A model generated the notes under the pieces. It was not told the origin of the DNA, searched no databases, and saw only the letters and a list, made by a program, of their open reading frames with translations. From positions 1,147,001 through 1,211,000 of the forward strand of contig OX345652.1 in NCBI GenBank assembly GCA_947044365.1: DNA of 64,000 nucleotides. Direction: 5' to 3'. The DNA is from Petrosia ficiformis. Its lineage: Eukaryota; Porifera; Demospongiae; Haplosclerida; Petrosiidae. The stretch's first letter is position 1; every line of letters starts with the position of its first letter. The position numbers were made by a program, and so were the translations under genes. Positions 13,251 through 27,004 of this stretch are shown here, piece by piece.

Positions 13251-13382
13251 ATCTGTTTATTCCAGTGCACTCCATAATTAAAATCACACACACATATTGT
13301 GCTTTAACTCAGGCATTTACATACACAACAATCTTACAAACGATCGACATCACTTCAAAGTACAAGAGTGAAAACAACAAAT

Positions 13383-16300
13383 ATGAATAGGTATGTTGTA
13401 TTATGGTTCATTTGCCTATTCTATTATCAAAGTCATGTGTAATTGATCTTAAAAACTGGTTTAAATAGTACTGTAATGGTATATATACCATAAACTAATT
13501 ATTCATTCAAGTACATTATTGTACATTTTATACTCATCCAGTGCCTGGCTTGTATTTTTGGTTCTATTTACACTTACTGGAACACAAGTAGTAATATCAA
13601 AATATGTCATCATATCTAATACTAATCAATTGAAGGAAATGCTTTGCAGTAATTCTTCAACACAACTACAAAACAATTTGGTAGTAAAGCTCAATGTGTC
13701 ATCTTATGCATTATATCAAATTGATGGATATTGCATTGTACAGAACATCAACAACCTCACTATTCAGGGTGTGAATGGAAACTCTACTATACGTTGTGTT
13801 CCTGTTGGTAGTCCTGGTTCTGGATTTGGTTTCATAAACATCACCAATTTATTATTGGCAAATCTCCATTTTGATGGTTGCGGAGGTGTCATTCCAAGTA
13901 CAGCTGTTAGAAGTTTCAATAATACTCATCCTCATTTTCTATATAAACAAAGAGCAGTACTAATGTTTAATCTCTGTAACAATGTGACAATAAGACAGGT
14001 CAATATTGATAACATGTATTTTGGGTATGCTATTTTAATTGTAAACCCTTTTGGAACATTTGAAGTGTTAAACACAACAGTGTCCAAAGGGCAAGGTGGC
14101 ATTCTCTGCAGTGATGATACAACTTCATGTCCAGGTAGTGGTATTGCAGCAATATTCAAAAATAGAGGAAAAAGTACAAAGGAAAATTATGTTCAGGTTG
14201 TATTAAAAGAGACAACATCTCGAGAAAATGGTAATGCTATTCCTAATATTCCTGCAATTTCAAATCTTAGAAAATATGAAGCTTGTCAATTACCTGTTGT
14301 AGGAGCTTCTGGATTGACTGTTATTTTTACACAGACAGATTATGTTGCTAATTTTACTGCAACACAAAGCACAATAGGTGATTTTAACTTTGGAACAGTA
14401 GCTGGAGGAATGTTAATTCTCTTCCTTAATGGTATGGAAAAATCCTATGCTGCTTTAATAAACACTAATTTAGACAAAGGAAGCTTACTTGCTAATACAA
14501 ATCAAATTGGAGGATCTGGTATTGCCATTCATAGCTTTATTTGTGGTAAATGTAGCAGTGGTACGTTAGACTCTTGTCCAATTTATTTGGATACTGTAAG
14601 CATAAAACAATTAGGAGGTGATCGTATATCAAAATTACAGTATGGTGGTACATTTTACATGGACATTCATGAAAGCTGTGGTAACAATTTCAAGCAATTT
14701 TTGTTAAGGAAGGTGAATTTTATAACACGCTTCAATAATGCATTTCAACCAGCAATGTATGCAATCATGAGATCCACTAAAGCTAACAATTCTATTATTT
14801 TGGAAAGCTGTGAGATGATACAAAGCACTACATATACTGCTAGTTCTTCTCAAGCTGCAGTAATGACATTTGTCAATTGGAAAAATGTTACCATATGTGG
14901 AGAGAGTTTCTTTCATGAAAGTGAGAATCCAGTCCTGGCAGTTTACAACACTAACCTGTTTATACAAGGAAAAATGACCTTCAGAAATAACAGCGGTACT
15001 AATGGAGCAGCAATATCTCTTTATCATTCATCATATCTATTCTTAATTCCACCGCTACATGCAACATTTCTCAACAACAAAGCGATATTTTACGGTGGTG
15101 CAATATATGCTGTAAATTATCCACTACCTGGAGACAATATGTGTGTTATACAGTTAGGTGTAAACACATCTAACCTTGATAATTTAGATATTGTGATGAC
15201 CTTTATTAACAACGAAGCTGGGTTAGCTGGAAATAATATCTATGCTACATTAATATACAACTGTACCCAGTATTACTGTACTGATATTGATATCAGAGTA
15301 TTGTTAAATGCCACATTTGAACCTATTCTAACAGATAATGGTTTACAACACATATCTTCACTACCTGTTGAAATATGCTACTGTAGCAAATCAAATGTAA
15401 GTGATGATAAATTTCAACTACATTGTACAAGTTCAGGAACACCAATTCCAGTCATTGACACGTACCCTGGTAAATCTATCACACTCAGCATAGTAGCAGT
15501 GGATGCTATAGGTTTAATAGTATACTCACCTGTTAGTGCTTCAATTACTCCCTACCACTACTATGGTCCTCATTTATCACAAGATGAGTTAACTTTAAAG
15601 GAAGGTCAAGACTTAGTATCTCTTTCTGTACTTAGAGGTAGCAAAGTTACATACAATATACACAGTAAAACTAACCAACCAAACCATGGATATTTGCAAT
15701 TGGCTATACCAGGAAATGAACCAAGCTTGTCAGCTCTTATTTATGTATATCCTTGTCCAATTGGATTTCAATTATCTAATAATGGAATTTGTGAGTGCAA
15801 TCATTTCATTACTAAAGTAATTACAAATGCTGAGTGTAACATAAGTACATTGCTTATTACTCGACCCATTGGATCATGGCTTGGTAGAATCAACAATTCC
15901 ACACTTGGATTTACTAACATATGTCCATCTGGTAACTGTAGATCAACTGCAATAGCAATTAATGTATCAGATATAGATCATTCTATATGTATTGATGGTA
16001 AAATTGGAGTTCTTTGTGGACAATGCATAAACAAACTTAGCAATACATTTGGTACTACCAAGTGCAGACATTGTTCTAACCTATGGCTTCTCACCTCAGT
16101 AGGTTATATTGCCATTGGAGTGATACTTGTGACTGTTTTACTCTTCTTTAGACTCACATTATCAGAAGGACCACTTGCTAGTATTATACTTACAAATAAT
16201 ATTATTGCTGTTTCTACTATTGACTATCTTGATGGTGATAATGTGTTTATATCAGGAATGAGAATTTTTGTATCACTCATGAATTTCAACCTTGGATTTC

Positions 16301-17241
16301 CTTTGTGCTTTTATGATGGAATGACAACACCAATAAAGACAGGACTACAGTTTATATTTCCGGTATAGATATGGACCATTTTAATTATATTTATTGTTTT
16401 AAGCCGGTACTCCATTCGTATCTCAAATCAGACCGCAGCATCATCAGTACAAGTGCTGGCCACACTCATCCATCTTTCCTTTTCAAAACTCTTTATCACT
16501 AGTATTGATATACTAATATATGTACGTGTTAAAACAGGAAATAATGACATTATCACCGTTTGGTATGGAGATGGTAGTGTTGTCTACTTACAAGATAAGG
16601 AACACATCATACTTTTCTCTATTGCTATAGTGATACTAGTCTTATTCGTACTTCCGTATATACTAATTGTTACTTTTGGGAACTATTTCTTGAGATGGAA
16701 ATGCTTACATCACTTTCGATCCTTCATAGAATCATTTCATGGACCATATAAGCATACACTTGGATATTGGTTTGGTGTGAGAGTATTAGTTGTTGTGTAC
16801 ATATATATTGTGTTCACAACACTGAGAGGGGTTGATGTTACTTTAATGCTGTTTCTTCAAGTAATAATTGTGATTCCTCTGGCACTCTTACAAACCTCCA
16901 TTAAACCTTTCAGAAACAATGGTTTAAACAGGATTGATTCATTCTGTCTCTTTGTGGTTATAGTACAGATTATTGTTGCTTTGTTATGTGTACCAGTAAG
17001 GAGTCATACATCACAGACTCTATCATATATTACTGCTTCACTAACAACAGTAATATTTGGTATACTGGTGATTAATATATCATTAAAATGTTTAGGTAAG
17101 TTTAAAATCAAGAAATATAATACTCAGTTTTATGACGATAGTGTAAGAGAAACACGTCACTCTACTGAGAGACATATGCAAGAAGAAGATGAAAAGGATT
17201 ATGATGAAATGAGACAAGCTTTACTGATACTTGCTGACTGA
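13383..17241 (+). pseudogene. array copy 3, receptor-like gene with a single nonsense codon
   Basis: Exon 1 is ATGAATAG (13383-13390); the intron is 151 bp and exon 2 starts at 13542. The spliced frame is 1,236 codons with one interruption, TAG at 16366-16368, where the other copies have TAC (Tyr). This falls at about codon 945, inside a predicted membrane helix. The frame is open on both sides. The cassette is version A, as in copy 1. The last ~150 residues instead match copy 6 (for example the shared LLQTSIKPF and EEDEKDYDEM), which indicates gene conversion or unequal crossing-over. The tail carries a two-residue insertion near 17,140. It is probably a recently disabled copy, or an allele whose stop is not fixed. 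Confidence 0.85.
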
Positions 17242-18051
17242 GTTTACATTTTTCAACAAGTTCTGTTTGATATTTCAAAACTGTAGCATATCATTGTACT
17301 TAATAATAATTTAAATAATTATTTTAATAATGATTTTTTTTGGTAGATTAATACTATTCCTTGTAGCTTAGTTATAATTTTCGGAATCAATTGTGGTTTA
17401 TAATAATTGTTGCTCGATAATATTTTTATGCGTATTTTTTTAAATTTGAGAGTGCTCTGGAACATAGTCTGCTAACTCGGAATCAAAAGTGAGAAATTGT
17501 TTAATTTGCATTATATAAAATGTATTAAAAGGTCTACTTCACTAAATGTTTTGATTACGATTATTTACTCCATTTTGAGAGCATTCTTGATTATAATATA
17601 CAACATGATTAATTGTGTAGACAAGACATGTCCTTAACTAATTCCTGACTTTTATACATACATGCAATTCTATAAATATCAAACAGGTCAAAAGAATTAT
17701 ACTTGTGAATGGAAATGAAAGACGAGTCTACAATGATATTGTAATATATTTGTTTATCAATCATTTGTGGAAACTCATGTGTATCTTATTAGTCACATAA
17801 ACATCTCAAGTTGATCTATATTATATTATCACACAAAGCTGTCCTTATAATTAGGCATATTCATACATGTGTATGATTAAGTGACACTTATATTGCTTGA
17901 GTGGTTATAAGAAGAGGAATAAGAAATGGAGAAACGGAAATATATTCTGTATATATTTACATACTGTTGTATGCTTTAACTCAGGCATTTACATACACAA
18001 CAATCTTACAAACAAACATCAGTTCAAAGAATAACAGTGAAAACAACAAAT
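17242..18051. other. short spacer between array copies 3 and 4
   Basis: No gene is seen. The conserved upstream motif present before the other copies is missing here. A segment at about 17,875-17,940 (containing ATATTGCTTGAGTGG) recurs in inverse orientation at about 26,690-26,760, which suggests a transposon fragment replaced the usual promoter. Confidence 0.6.
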
Positions 18052-19182
18052 ATGAATAGGTATGTTGTATTATAATTAATTTGCCTATTCTATTATTAAA
18101 GTCATGTGTGATCAATTTTAAAAACTGGTTTAAATACTACTGTAACGGTATATACTATTAAAACGAGGTAATTCAATTTTTAGCTAAAGTAATTATTCAT
18201 CCATATACATTATTGTAAATTTATATACACAACTATTTATCCAGTGCCTGGCTTGTATTTTTGGTTCTACTTACACTTACTGGAACACAAGGAGTAATAT
18301 CAAAATATGTCATCATATCTAATACTAATCAATTGAAGGAAATGCTTTGCAGTAATTCTTCAACACAATTACAAAACAATTTGGTACTAAAGGTCAATGT
18401 GTCATCTCATGAATTATATCAAATTGATGGATATTGCATTGTACAGAATATCAACAACCTCACTATTCAGAGTGTGAATGGAAACTCCACTATACGTTGT
18501 GTTCCTGTTGATAGCCCTGGTTCTGGGTTTGGTTTCATAAACATTACCAATTTATTATTGGCAAATGTTCATTTTGATGGTTGTGGAGGTGTCATTCCAA
18601 GCACAGCTGTTAGAAGTTTCAATAATACTCATCCTCGTCTTCTATATAAACAAAGAGCAGTACTAATGTTTAATCTCTGTAAAAATGTGACAATTAGACA
18701 GGTCAACATTAATAACATGTAAATTGGGTATGCTATTTTAATTCTAAACCCTTTTGGAACCTTTGAAGTATTGAACACAACAGTGTCTGAAGGTCTAGGT
18801 GGCTGCAGTGATGATACAACTTCATGTCCAGGCAGTGGTATTGCAGCAATATTCAAAAACAGAGAAAAAGGTGCAGATAATGGAAACAATGTTCAAGGAA
18901 ATTTTAATAACATTCCTAATATTCCAGCACTTTCAAGTCTTAGAAAACATGATGCTTGTCAATTACCTGTTGTAGGAGCTGCTGGATTGACCATTATTTT
19001 TACACAGACAGATTATATTGCTAATTTGACTACATCACAAAGCACAATAGTTGGACTAAACTATGGATCAGTAGCTGGAGGAATGTTAATTCTCTTTCTT
19101 AATGGTATGGAAAAATCCCATGTTTCTATAACAAATACTAATTTCTACGGTGGAGGCTTGCTTGCCGATACAAATCAAGTTG
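18052..19182 (+). pseudogene. array copy 4, truncated receptor-like gene
   Basis: Exon 1 ATGAATAG (18052-18059) and exon 2 from 18245 are intact at the splice sites. The frame has TAA at 18720-18722 where copy 5 has TAT. It also lacks 27 nt near 18,896 that copy 5 has, lost between GTTCAAG direct repeats and in frame. Homology ends abruptly at about 19,182, within the ectodomain. The following DNA matches the far-downstream spacer of copy 6 (about 34,695), so the 3' two thirds of the gene and the near spacer were deleted together. The cassette is version C, closest to copy 5. The usual upstream motif is also missing, so this copy is very likely dead. Confidence 0.9.
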
Positions 19183-20423
19183 CTCCAAACTCTTTATCAA
19201 AATCCTGTATAATGGTATTTGGATTGTAAAGTATGTTATCTTGTGTACCTTAGCAAGAAAAACATGGAAAATTTAGATTTGTGATGACATTCACTTAAAT
19301 TCACATGCCCATTTGATATAATGTACATTTCATTCATAAACCACATACTGATATATAATTATACATAACTATATAAAAACAGTGCAAAACAAGTATATTT
19401 TGGACTGGGTGGTGATGAAAGTAGACTCTACCAATTATTATCATATAGGAGAAAGGAACAGTTTAACTATTTATAACTTCACTAACAGTGTTATTTCAAG
19501 TCTTAAAAATAGATCTTGATAATGTCACAAACACATAAGATGAAGTGTTTTCTGTCAGAATAATATTGACTTAATGCATGCACTGTCTGCTTCAATACAT
19601 ATCTCAGATATTAAATAGACTCGTTGCGATATTCTTAAACTTATTAACTAACACTTTTATAATTCATAATGAAAACTGGGTAAATAGTTGTATGAGAAAC
19701 GAAAAGAAGAAAACATTTTGTATTCATATATATTATTACTGAAATGAAATGCACATTTTTCACAGTTTAGCTAATATATTATTAATTGCTCTGGAAGTTG
19801 TATCTGGCATTAAGCGTCACCATTATGATAGGTTATTTTAACATAGGTTGATTGGGTTTTTGGTTCGTTTTAACTCATGCACTTTACCTACATTTCGCTT
19901 TGTGTCGATGTCATGGCCGCACAAATATGGACTATTTTAATGTTTTGTTTATAGTAAACAGTTATAGTTTATTGAAGCACTTCAGTAAACAGAAGGCAGG
20001 TGATCTTATATCTTATTTATTTCTTTGGACTGCAAGTATGTTAATTCCTAAAGCTTTTAAAGTTTATTTTATATCATGTAATTGTTTACACTACAAAGAT
20101 CAAGTGTTCCAAACTTTATGTAGAATATTTGGGGAAGCACAGCCTGTGTAACTATATAATCTAACTGGTTCAAACATCAAATCACTCTTGACATATGATG
20201 ATATATGTGTTATATATGTGCATGGGTGCTCGGTCCATTATTAGTGACTGTATATTACAGAAACTGAAAGGTATATTACTGCTATAAAAGGTAAGATGCT
20301 GGAAAAGGAAATTAAAACTTTTTTTTCTCTGAATGGATTATGTTTACTGATTGAAAATGTAATTGCTTTACTGCGTGATATATATATGATATATAGTCTA
20401 ATGAAAATTATGTGAATCAGAAA

Positions 20424-20452
20424 TTTGTAACTGTGTCAATCCTATCATAATA
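20424..20452 (+). promoter_or_regulatory. conserved upstream motif of array copy 5 (diverged)
   Basis: Reads GTGTCAATCCTATCATAATA, with one change from the consensus, about 170-190 bp before the start codon. Confidence 0.4.
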
Positions 20453-20480
20453 AGCTGTTGTTCCCATGCACATCATAATC

Positions 20481-20505
20481 ACACACACGCACACACACAC
20501 ACACA
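20481..20505. repeat. (CA)n microsatellite
   Basis: A short CA run with one CG interruption lies between the upstream motif and exon 1 of copy 5. Confidence 0.8.
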
Positions 20506-20614
20506 TATTCTGTATATATTTACATACTGTTGTATGCTTTAACTCAGGCATTTACATACACAACAATCTTACAAACGAACATCAGTTCAAAGAATAACAG
20601 TGAAAACAACAAAT

Positions 20615-23600
20615 ATGAATAGGTATGTTGTATTATAATTAATTTGCCTATTCTATTATTAAAGTCATGTGTGATCAATTTTAAAAACTGGTTTAAATAC
20701 TACTGTAACGGTATATACTATTAAAACGAGGTAATTCAATTTTTAGCTAAAGTAATTATTCATCCTAATACATTATTGTAAATTTATATACACAACTATT
20801 TATCCAGTGCCTGGCTTGTATTTTTGGTTCTACTTACACTTACTGGAACACAAGGAGTAATATCAAAATATGTCATCATATCTAATACTAATCAATTGAA
20901 GGAAATGCTTTGCAGTAATTCTTCAACACAATTACAAAACAATTTGGTACTAAAGGTCAATGTGTCATCTCATGAATTATATCAAATTGATGGATATTGC
21001 ATTGTACAGAATATCAACAACCTCACTATTCAGGGTGTGAATGGAAACTCCACTATACGTTGTGTTCCTGTTGATAGCCCTGGTTCTGGGTTTGGTTTCA
21101 TAAACATTACCAATTTATTATTGGCAAATCTTCATTTTGATGGTTGCGGAGGTGTCATTCCAAGCACAGCTGTTACAAGTTTCAATAATACTCATCCTCA
21201 TCTTCTATATAAACAAAGAGCAGTACTAATGTTTAATCTCTGTAAAAATGTGACAATAAGACAGGTCAACATTAATAACATGTATATTGGGTATGCTATT
21301 TTAATGCTAAACCCTTTTGGAACCTTTGAAGTATTGAACACAACAGTGTCTGAAAGTCTAGGTGGCTGCAGTGATGATACAACTTCATGTTCAGGCAGTG
21401 GTATTGCAGCAATATTCAAAAACAGAGAAAAAGGTGCAGATAATGGAAACAATGTTCAAGTGACGTTAAAGGAAACAAAAGTTCAAGGAAATTTTAATAA
21501 CATTCCTAATATTCCAGCACTTTCAAGTCTTAGAAAACATGATGCTTGTCAATTACCTGTTGTAGGAGCTGCTGGATTGACCATTATTTTTACACAGACA
21601 GATTATATTGCTAATTTTACTACATCACAAAGCACAATAGTTGGACCAAACTATGGATCAGTAGCTGGAGGAATGTTAATTCTCTTTCTTAATGGTATGG
21701 AAAAATCCCATGTTTCTATAACAAATACTAATTTCTACGGTGGAGGCTTGCTTGCCGATACAAATCAAGTTGGAGGGTCTGGTATTACTATTCATAGTTT
21801 TAATTGTGGTAAATGTAGCAGCGGTACACTAGACTCACCTAGGTTGCTTCCAATGTATTTGGATACCGTGTACATTTCAGACAATTCTGGTCAAATGTTA
21901 CAAACATTAAAGTATGGTGGTATGTTTTATATAGACATTCATGAAAGCTGTGTAAACAATTTCAAGCAATTTTTCATGAAGAAATTGAAACTAAAACTAC
22001 ACTTTGACGTTTTCTTTCTGCCTGGAATGTATGCAGTTGTGAGACCATCGAAAGCTAACTATTCTATTGTTTTCGAAAGCTGCGAGTTAAAACAAGTCTC
22101 GTCAAATGCTGTTCGTTTATACTCTAAAGTTGCCACAATTACATTCATCAATTGGAGAAATGTTACCATATATGGAGAAAGTTTCTTTCATGAAAGTGAG
22201 AACCCAGTCCTGGCAGTTTACAATACTAACCTGTTTATACAAGGAAGAATGACATTCAGAAATAATAGTGGTACTAATGGAGCAGCAATATCTCTTTATC
22301 ATTCATCATATCTATTCTTAATTCCACCACTACATGCAACATTTCTCAACAACAAAGCGTTACTTTATGGTGGTGCAATATATGCTGTAAATAATCAAGT
22401 ACCTGGAGACAATATGTGTGTTATACAGTTAGGTGTAAACACATCAAACCTTGATAATTTGGATATTACAATGACCTTTATTAATAACAAAGCTGGGTTA
22501 GCTGGGAATAGTATCTATGCTGAATTAATATACAACTGTACCCAGTATTACTCTACTGATCTTGATATCCGAGTATTGTTAAATGCCACATTTGAACCTA
22601 TACCAACACATAATGGTTTACAACACATATCTTCAGTACCTGTTGAAATATGCTACTGCAGTATATCAAATGTAAGTGATGATAAGATTCAACTACATTG
22701 TACAAGTTCAGAAACACCAATTCCAGTCATTGCAACGTACCCTGGTAAATCTATCACACTCAGCATAGTAGCAGTGGATGCTACGGGTTTAATAGTATAC
22801 TCACCTGTTAGTGCTTCAATTACTACCTACCACTACTATGGTCCTCATTTATCAAAATATGCATTAACTTTGAAGGAAGGTCAAGACTTAGTATCCACTT
22901 CTGGAATTAGATGTAGCAAAGTTACATACAATATACACAGTAAAACCAACCAACCAAACCATGGATATTTGCAATTGGCCACACTAGGAAATGAACCAAG
23001 CTTGTCAGCTCATATTTATGTATATCCTTGTCCAATAGGATTCCAATTATCTGACAATGGAATTTGTGAGTGTGATCATTTCATTACTAAAGTAATTACA
23101 AATGCTAAGTGTAACATAAGTACATTGCTTATTACTCGACCCATTGGATCATGGCTTGGTAGAATAAATAATTTCACTCTTGGATTTACTAACATATGTC
23201 CATCTGGTAACTGTAGATCGACTACAATAGCAATTAATGTATCAGATATAGATCATTCTACATGTATTGATGGTAAAACTGGAGTTCTTTGTGGACAATG
23301 TATAAATACACTTAGCATTATATTTGGTACTACTGAGTGCAGACATTGTTCTAACCTATGGCTTCTCACCTTAGTAGGTTATGTTGCCATTGGAGTGATA
23401 CTTGTGACTGTTTTACTCTTCTTTAGACTCACATTATCAGATGGACCACTTGCTAGTATTATACTTACAAATAATATTATTGCTGTTTCTACTATTGACT
23501 ATCTTGATGATGATAATGTGTTTATATCAGGAATGAGAATCTTTGTATCACTCATGAATCTCAACCTTGGATTTCCATTGTGCTTTTATGATGGAATGAC

Positions 23601-24510
23601 AACGGCAATAAAGACAGGACTACAGTTTATATTTCCAGTATACATATGGACTATTGTAATTGTGTTTATTGTTTTAAGCCGGTACTCCATTCGTCTCTCA
23701 AATCAGACGGCAGCATCATCAGTACAAGTGTTGGCCACACTCATCCATCTTTCTTTTTCAAAACTGCTCATCACTAGTATTGATATACTAATATATGCTC
23801 GTGTTAAAACAGAAAATAATGACACTATCACAGTATGGTATGGAGATGGTAGTGTTGTCTACTTACAAGATAACGAACACATAATACTTTTCTCGATTGC
23901 TATAGTGGCACTAGTCTTATTCATACTTCCGTATATAATAATTGTCACTTTTGGGAACTATTTCTTGAGATGGAAACGCTTACATCACTTTCGATCCTTC
24001 ATAGAATCATTTCATGGACCATATAAACATACACTTGGATATTGGTTTGGTGTGAGAGTATTAGTTGTTGTGTACATATATATTGTGTTCACAGCACTGA
24101 GAGGGGTTGATGTTACTTTAATGCTGTTTCTTCAAGTGATAGTTGTGATCTCTCTGGCACTCTTACAAACCTACTTTAAACCTTTTAGGCAGAATGGTTT
24201 AAACAGGATGGATTCATTCTGTCTCTTTGTGAATATAGTACAAATTAGTGTTGCTACATTATGTGTACCAGTAATGAATCATACATCACAAACTCTATCA
24301 TATATTACTGCCTCACTGACAGCTGTAGTATTTGGTATACTGGTGATTAATATATCATCAAAATGTTTGGGTAGGTTTAAAGTCAAGAAATGTAATATTC
24401 AGTTTTGTGATGATAAAGAAACACGGCACTCTACAGAGAGACATATGCAAGAAGAAGATGAAGAGGAGTATGATGAAATGAGACAAGCTTTACTGATACT
24501 TGCTGATTGA
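20615..24510 (+). CDS. array copy 5, intact beta-helix/multi-TM receptor-like protein (1,236 aa)
   Basis: The start is ATGAATAG (20615-20622), spliced over a 185-bp GT-AG intron to exon 2 at 20808; the joined frame is exactly 1,237 codons with stop. This start gives a signal peptide beginning MNSAWLVFLVLLTLTG, whereas exon 2 alone has no ATG at the right place. Residues about 25-735 are a secreted beta-rich region with many N-x-S/T sites and two POMP-like repeats (NNSGTNGAAISL, NNKALLYGGAIY, around 485-525). About 740-850 is Cys-rich (GVLCGQC). About 852-1185 has 8-9 hydrophobic helices. The acidic tail ends YDEMRQALLILAD. The cassette is version C. The function is not known to me; the architecture suggests a cell-surface receptor or adhesion protein. 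Confidence 0.85.
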
Positions 24511-25918
24511 GTTTATATTTTTCTAGAAGTTGTGTTTGATATTTCAAACTCAAAACTGTAGCATAGCATTGTAGCTATTAATTTTACAATTAATTTTTAG
24601 CAATTATAATAATGATGATTAGCTTAATACTCTTCCTTGTAGCTTAGTTATAATTTGTGGATATTATGTCAATTGTATAATTGTTCCTCAATATTAATTT
24701 TATGTGTAATATTTTAAGTTGAGATGGCTCTGAACCATTGTTTGCTAACTCACTATCAAATGCTAGAATTTGCATTATTATTAAATTCACTATCAAGTAG
24801 AAAATGATTTGATTCCACAATATTTTATTTGCTCCAGTTTGAGAGCATCCTTGGATAATATTAAACTTCCACCTATACAATATGAGCTGTCCTTAATTAG
24901 ATCCTGACTTTTAAACACACATGATATCCAAACAAGTTAAAAGAATTACATTTGTGGATGCAAATGAAAAAAACATGTCTACAATGATTCAGTACATAAT
25001 TTATATTTGCGTATCAATCATTTGTCTATTGATTATTAAAATCATGTGTATACTGTATAGTCACATAAATATCTAAAGTTGATCTAAAGTACACACAGAG
25101 CTGTCCTTATAATTATCACTACAGAAAACAAATTTGTTAAAACATACAAAATTAATAATTTATTGGTTAGTATAGTAAAAGGATAGTAAATTTAATGTTT
25201 AGTTGTGTACATAATTATAATTATACATGTTAATAATATTAGCAAAATTGTTATCTTACAGTTTGCTAGTTTACTTTTAAACTCACATGTATGACATTTT
25301 ATATGTTATACAGTATAATTATATATATACTGTGATATCATGAGTCGATTCACTTAACTTTACTTTTACAATTAAAAGTATCTTTATTAAATAAAAATAT
25401 TCAAACAACTGACTACACACAATAAAACATGGACCTATATATATATATACCAAAGAAGTGATAAATAAGGCCTGCTGACCTACAGGTGGTAAGGTGGCAT
25501 ATACACCTCAAATCAAAGTAAGTATAACAAGTAACAAAGAGCAGGCTAACATAAAGGTACAGGTGGCAACTAAGTCATTTATTTAACACAGGAAATACAG
25601 CATAGATTATATAACATTACCAGTTCTAATATATTACATATACATTAACATAATTGGTACAGTTATTATTAATAATTTTAATTATATATAAAAATTCAAC
25701 TTTGCAATTGCACTTGTGAATGAAAAGAAAAGAATTGTCTAGAATGAATAAGTATGCTGTATTACAATTATCATCAATAAATTGCCTATTATATTCAGAA
25801 GGCATATTCATACATGTGTATGATTAAGCTGATAAACATTATTATTTAGAAGAAAACCCAAGTGGAATTATTCCTTTAAATGTGTTACATAAAGATTTCA
25901 CATTTGCTACTAGATTAA

Positions 25919-26090
25919 TGTTGACTTAGATGTACAACTGCCTTATATTATGTTGACCAATGAGATTACTTAATCTCAATCGCTCAATTAGATACACATT
26001 TTTCTGTTTATGTATCTAATTCAACATTTAAATTATGCAATGTTATTGGTCAAACCCTATTTGTTACAATATTATTCAGATAAGTGGTTA
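25919..26090. repeat. foldback MITE, array-side family, copy b
   Basis: Same layout as the element at 11,237: terminal inverted TTGACCAATGAGATTACTT-like arms and an inner AGATACA/TGTATCT palindrome. It ends beside the (AT)n tract. Confidence 0.7.
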
Positions 26091-26099
26091 TATATATAC

Positions 26100-26170
<71 letters not shown>
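26089..26170. repeat. (AT)n microsatellite
   Basis: About 80 bp of almost pure alternating TA, with a few C or G interruptions at its left side. Confidence 0.95.
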
Positions 26171-26172
<2 letters not shown>

Positions 26173-26842
26173 GTGATGAAACTACACTTCAAAGGAAACC
26201 GTTGGTATATACAACTAATATACTCCCTGCTTGTGGTTAACAATGTCATGCTGTGCATTTCATTGATGAAAACACAGAGACACTTGTTAGAACTTACATA
26301 GAACAACTAGGAGTTAAAATTTCGCTACGAAAAGTATCGCTTGGGTTTCTGCTATTGTAGTCTTGAAACTAATCTTTCAGGTTACGATCATCGTTCTCTT
26401 TCTCGCTTGACAGTTATATGAGATCTACATTGTGGGGTAGCTAGAAAACACGAACTATGGATCACAGATCAAATGAACTATGAATTTTGTTAAAATCAAG
26501 TGATGAGCACATAATAAATGTCATTAAATTAGCGTTAATGGATTGTTACAATTAAAGGCGATAGGGACTAGTGCACAGCGTGAGCCCTCCATAAAGGTGA
26601 CTTAAGCCCTCTAGCTACCGAATACAGCAAGGCAGTATTCTTATCATTTTTAGGGTGCAATCACTATGTGGTAAACCCGTGTTTCCTTGTTTCTCATTTT
26701 CATTTCTCCTTTTCTTATTCCTTTTCTTATAACCACTCAAGCAATATAAGTGTCACATGATGCACAACAGTATGAGATCAGTCTGTAATCCGTGATCCAC
26801 AGTCCGAATATATGATATCACATCCGAGGACACAAAACAAGG

Positions 26843-26988
26843 GTCCTATATTAAGTATATAGGACCTATTAGAATACTATATACAATATATTGTATGATG
26901 GTGACATCTCCAAATATAGACCTGTTTTGGGTCCTATATTACAGAATATAGACCTCACCACATCAAAGGGATGATGTCACCATCATAC
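26843..26988. repeat. small inverted-repeat element
   Basis: Arms GTATGATGGTGACATC and GATGTCACCATCATAC enclose about 65 bp. A second palindrome (GGTCCTATATTAAGTATATAGGACC-like) lies immediately to the left. It looks like a non-autonomous element or two nested ones. Confidence 0.5.
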
Positions 26989-27004
26989 TATATATATATA
27001 TAGC

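Larger units (their letters stand above)
10698..13382. other. spacer between array copies 2 and 3
   Basis: No gene is supported. The left part carries a foldback MITE. The right part, from about 12,207, repeats the window start (1-1,170) with two hairpins and two upstream motifs. The middle resembles other array spacers. Confidence 0.65.
19183..20614. other. spacer between array copies 4 and 5
   Basis: No gene is seen. The sequence resembles distal array spacers (about 34,695-35,980), then carries a (CA)n tract and the upstream motif of copy 5. Confidence 0.6.

Noticed and set aside
26010..26306. Small Ile/Tyr repeat proteins on either strand
   Set aside because: They are translations of an (AT)n microsatellite.
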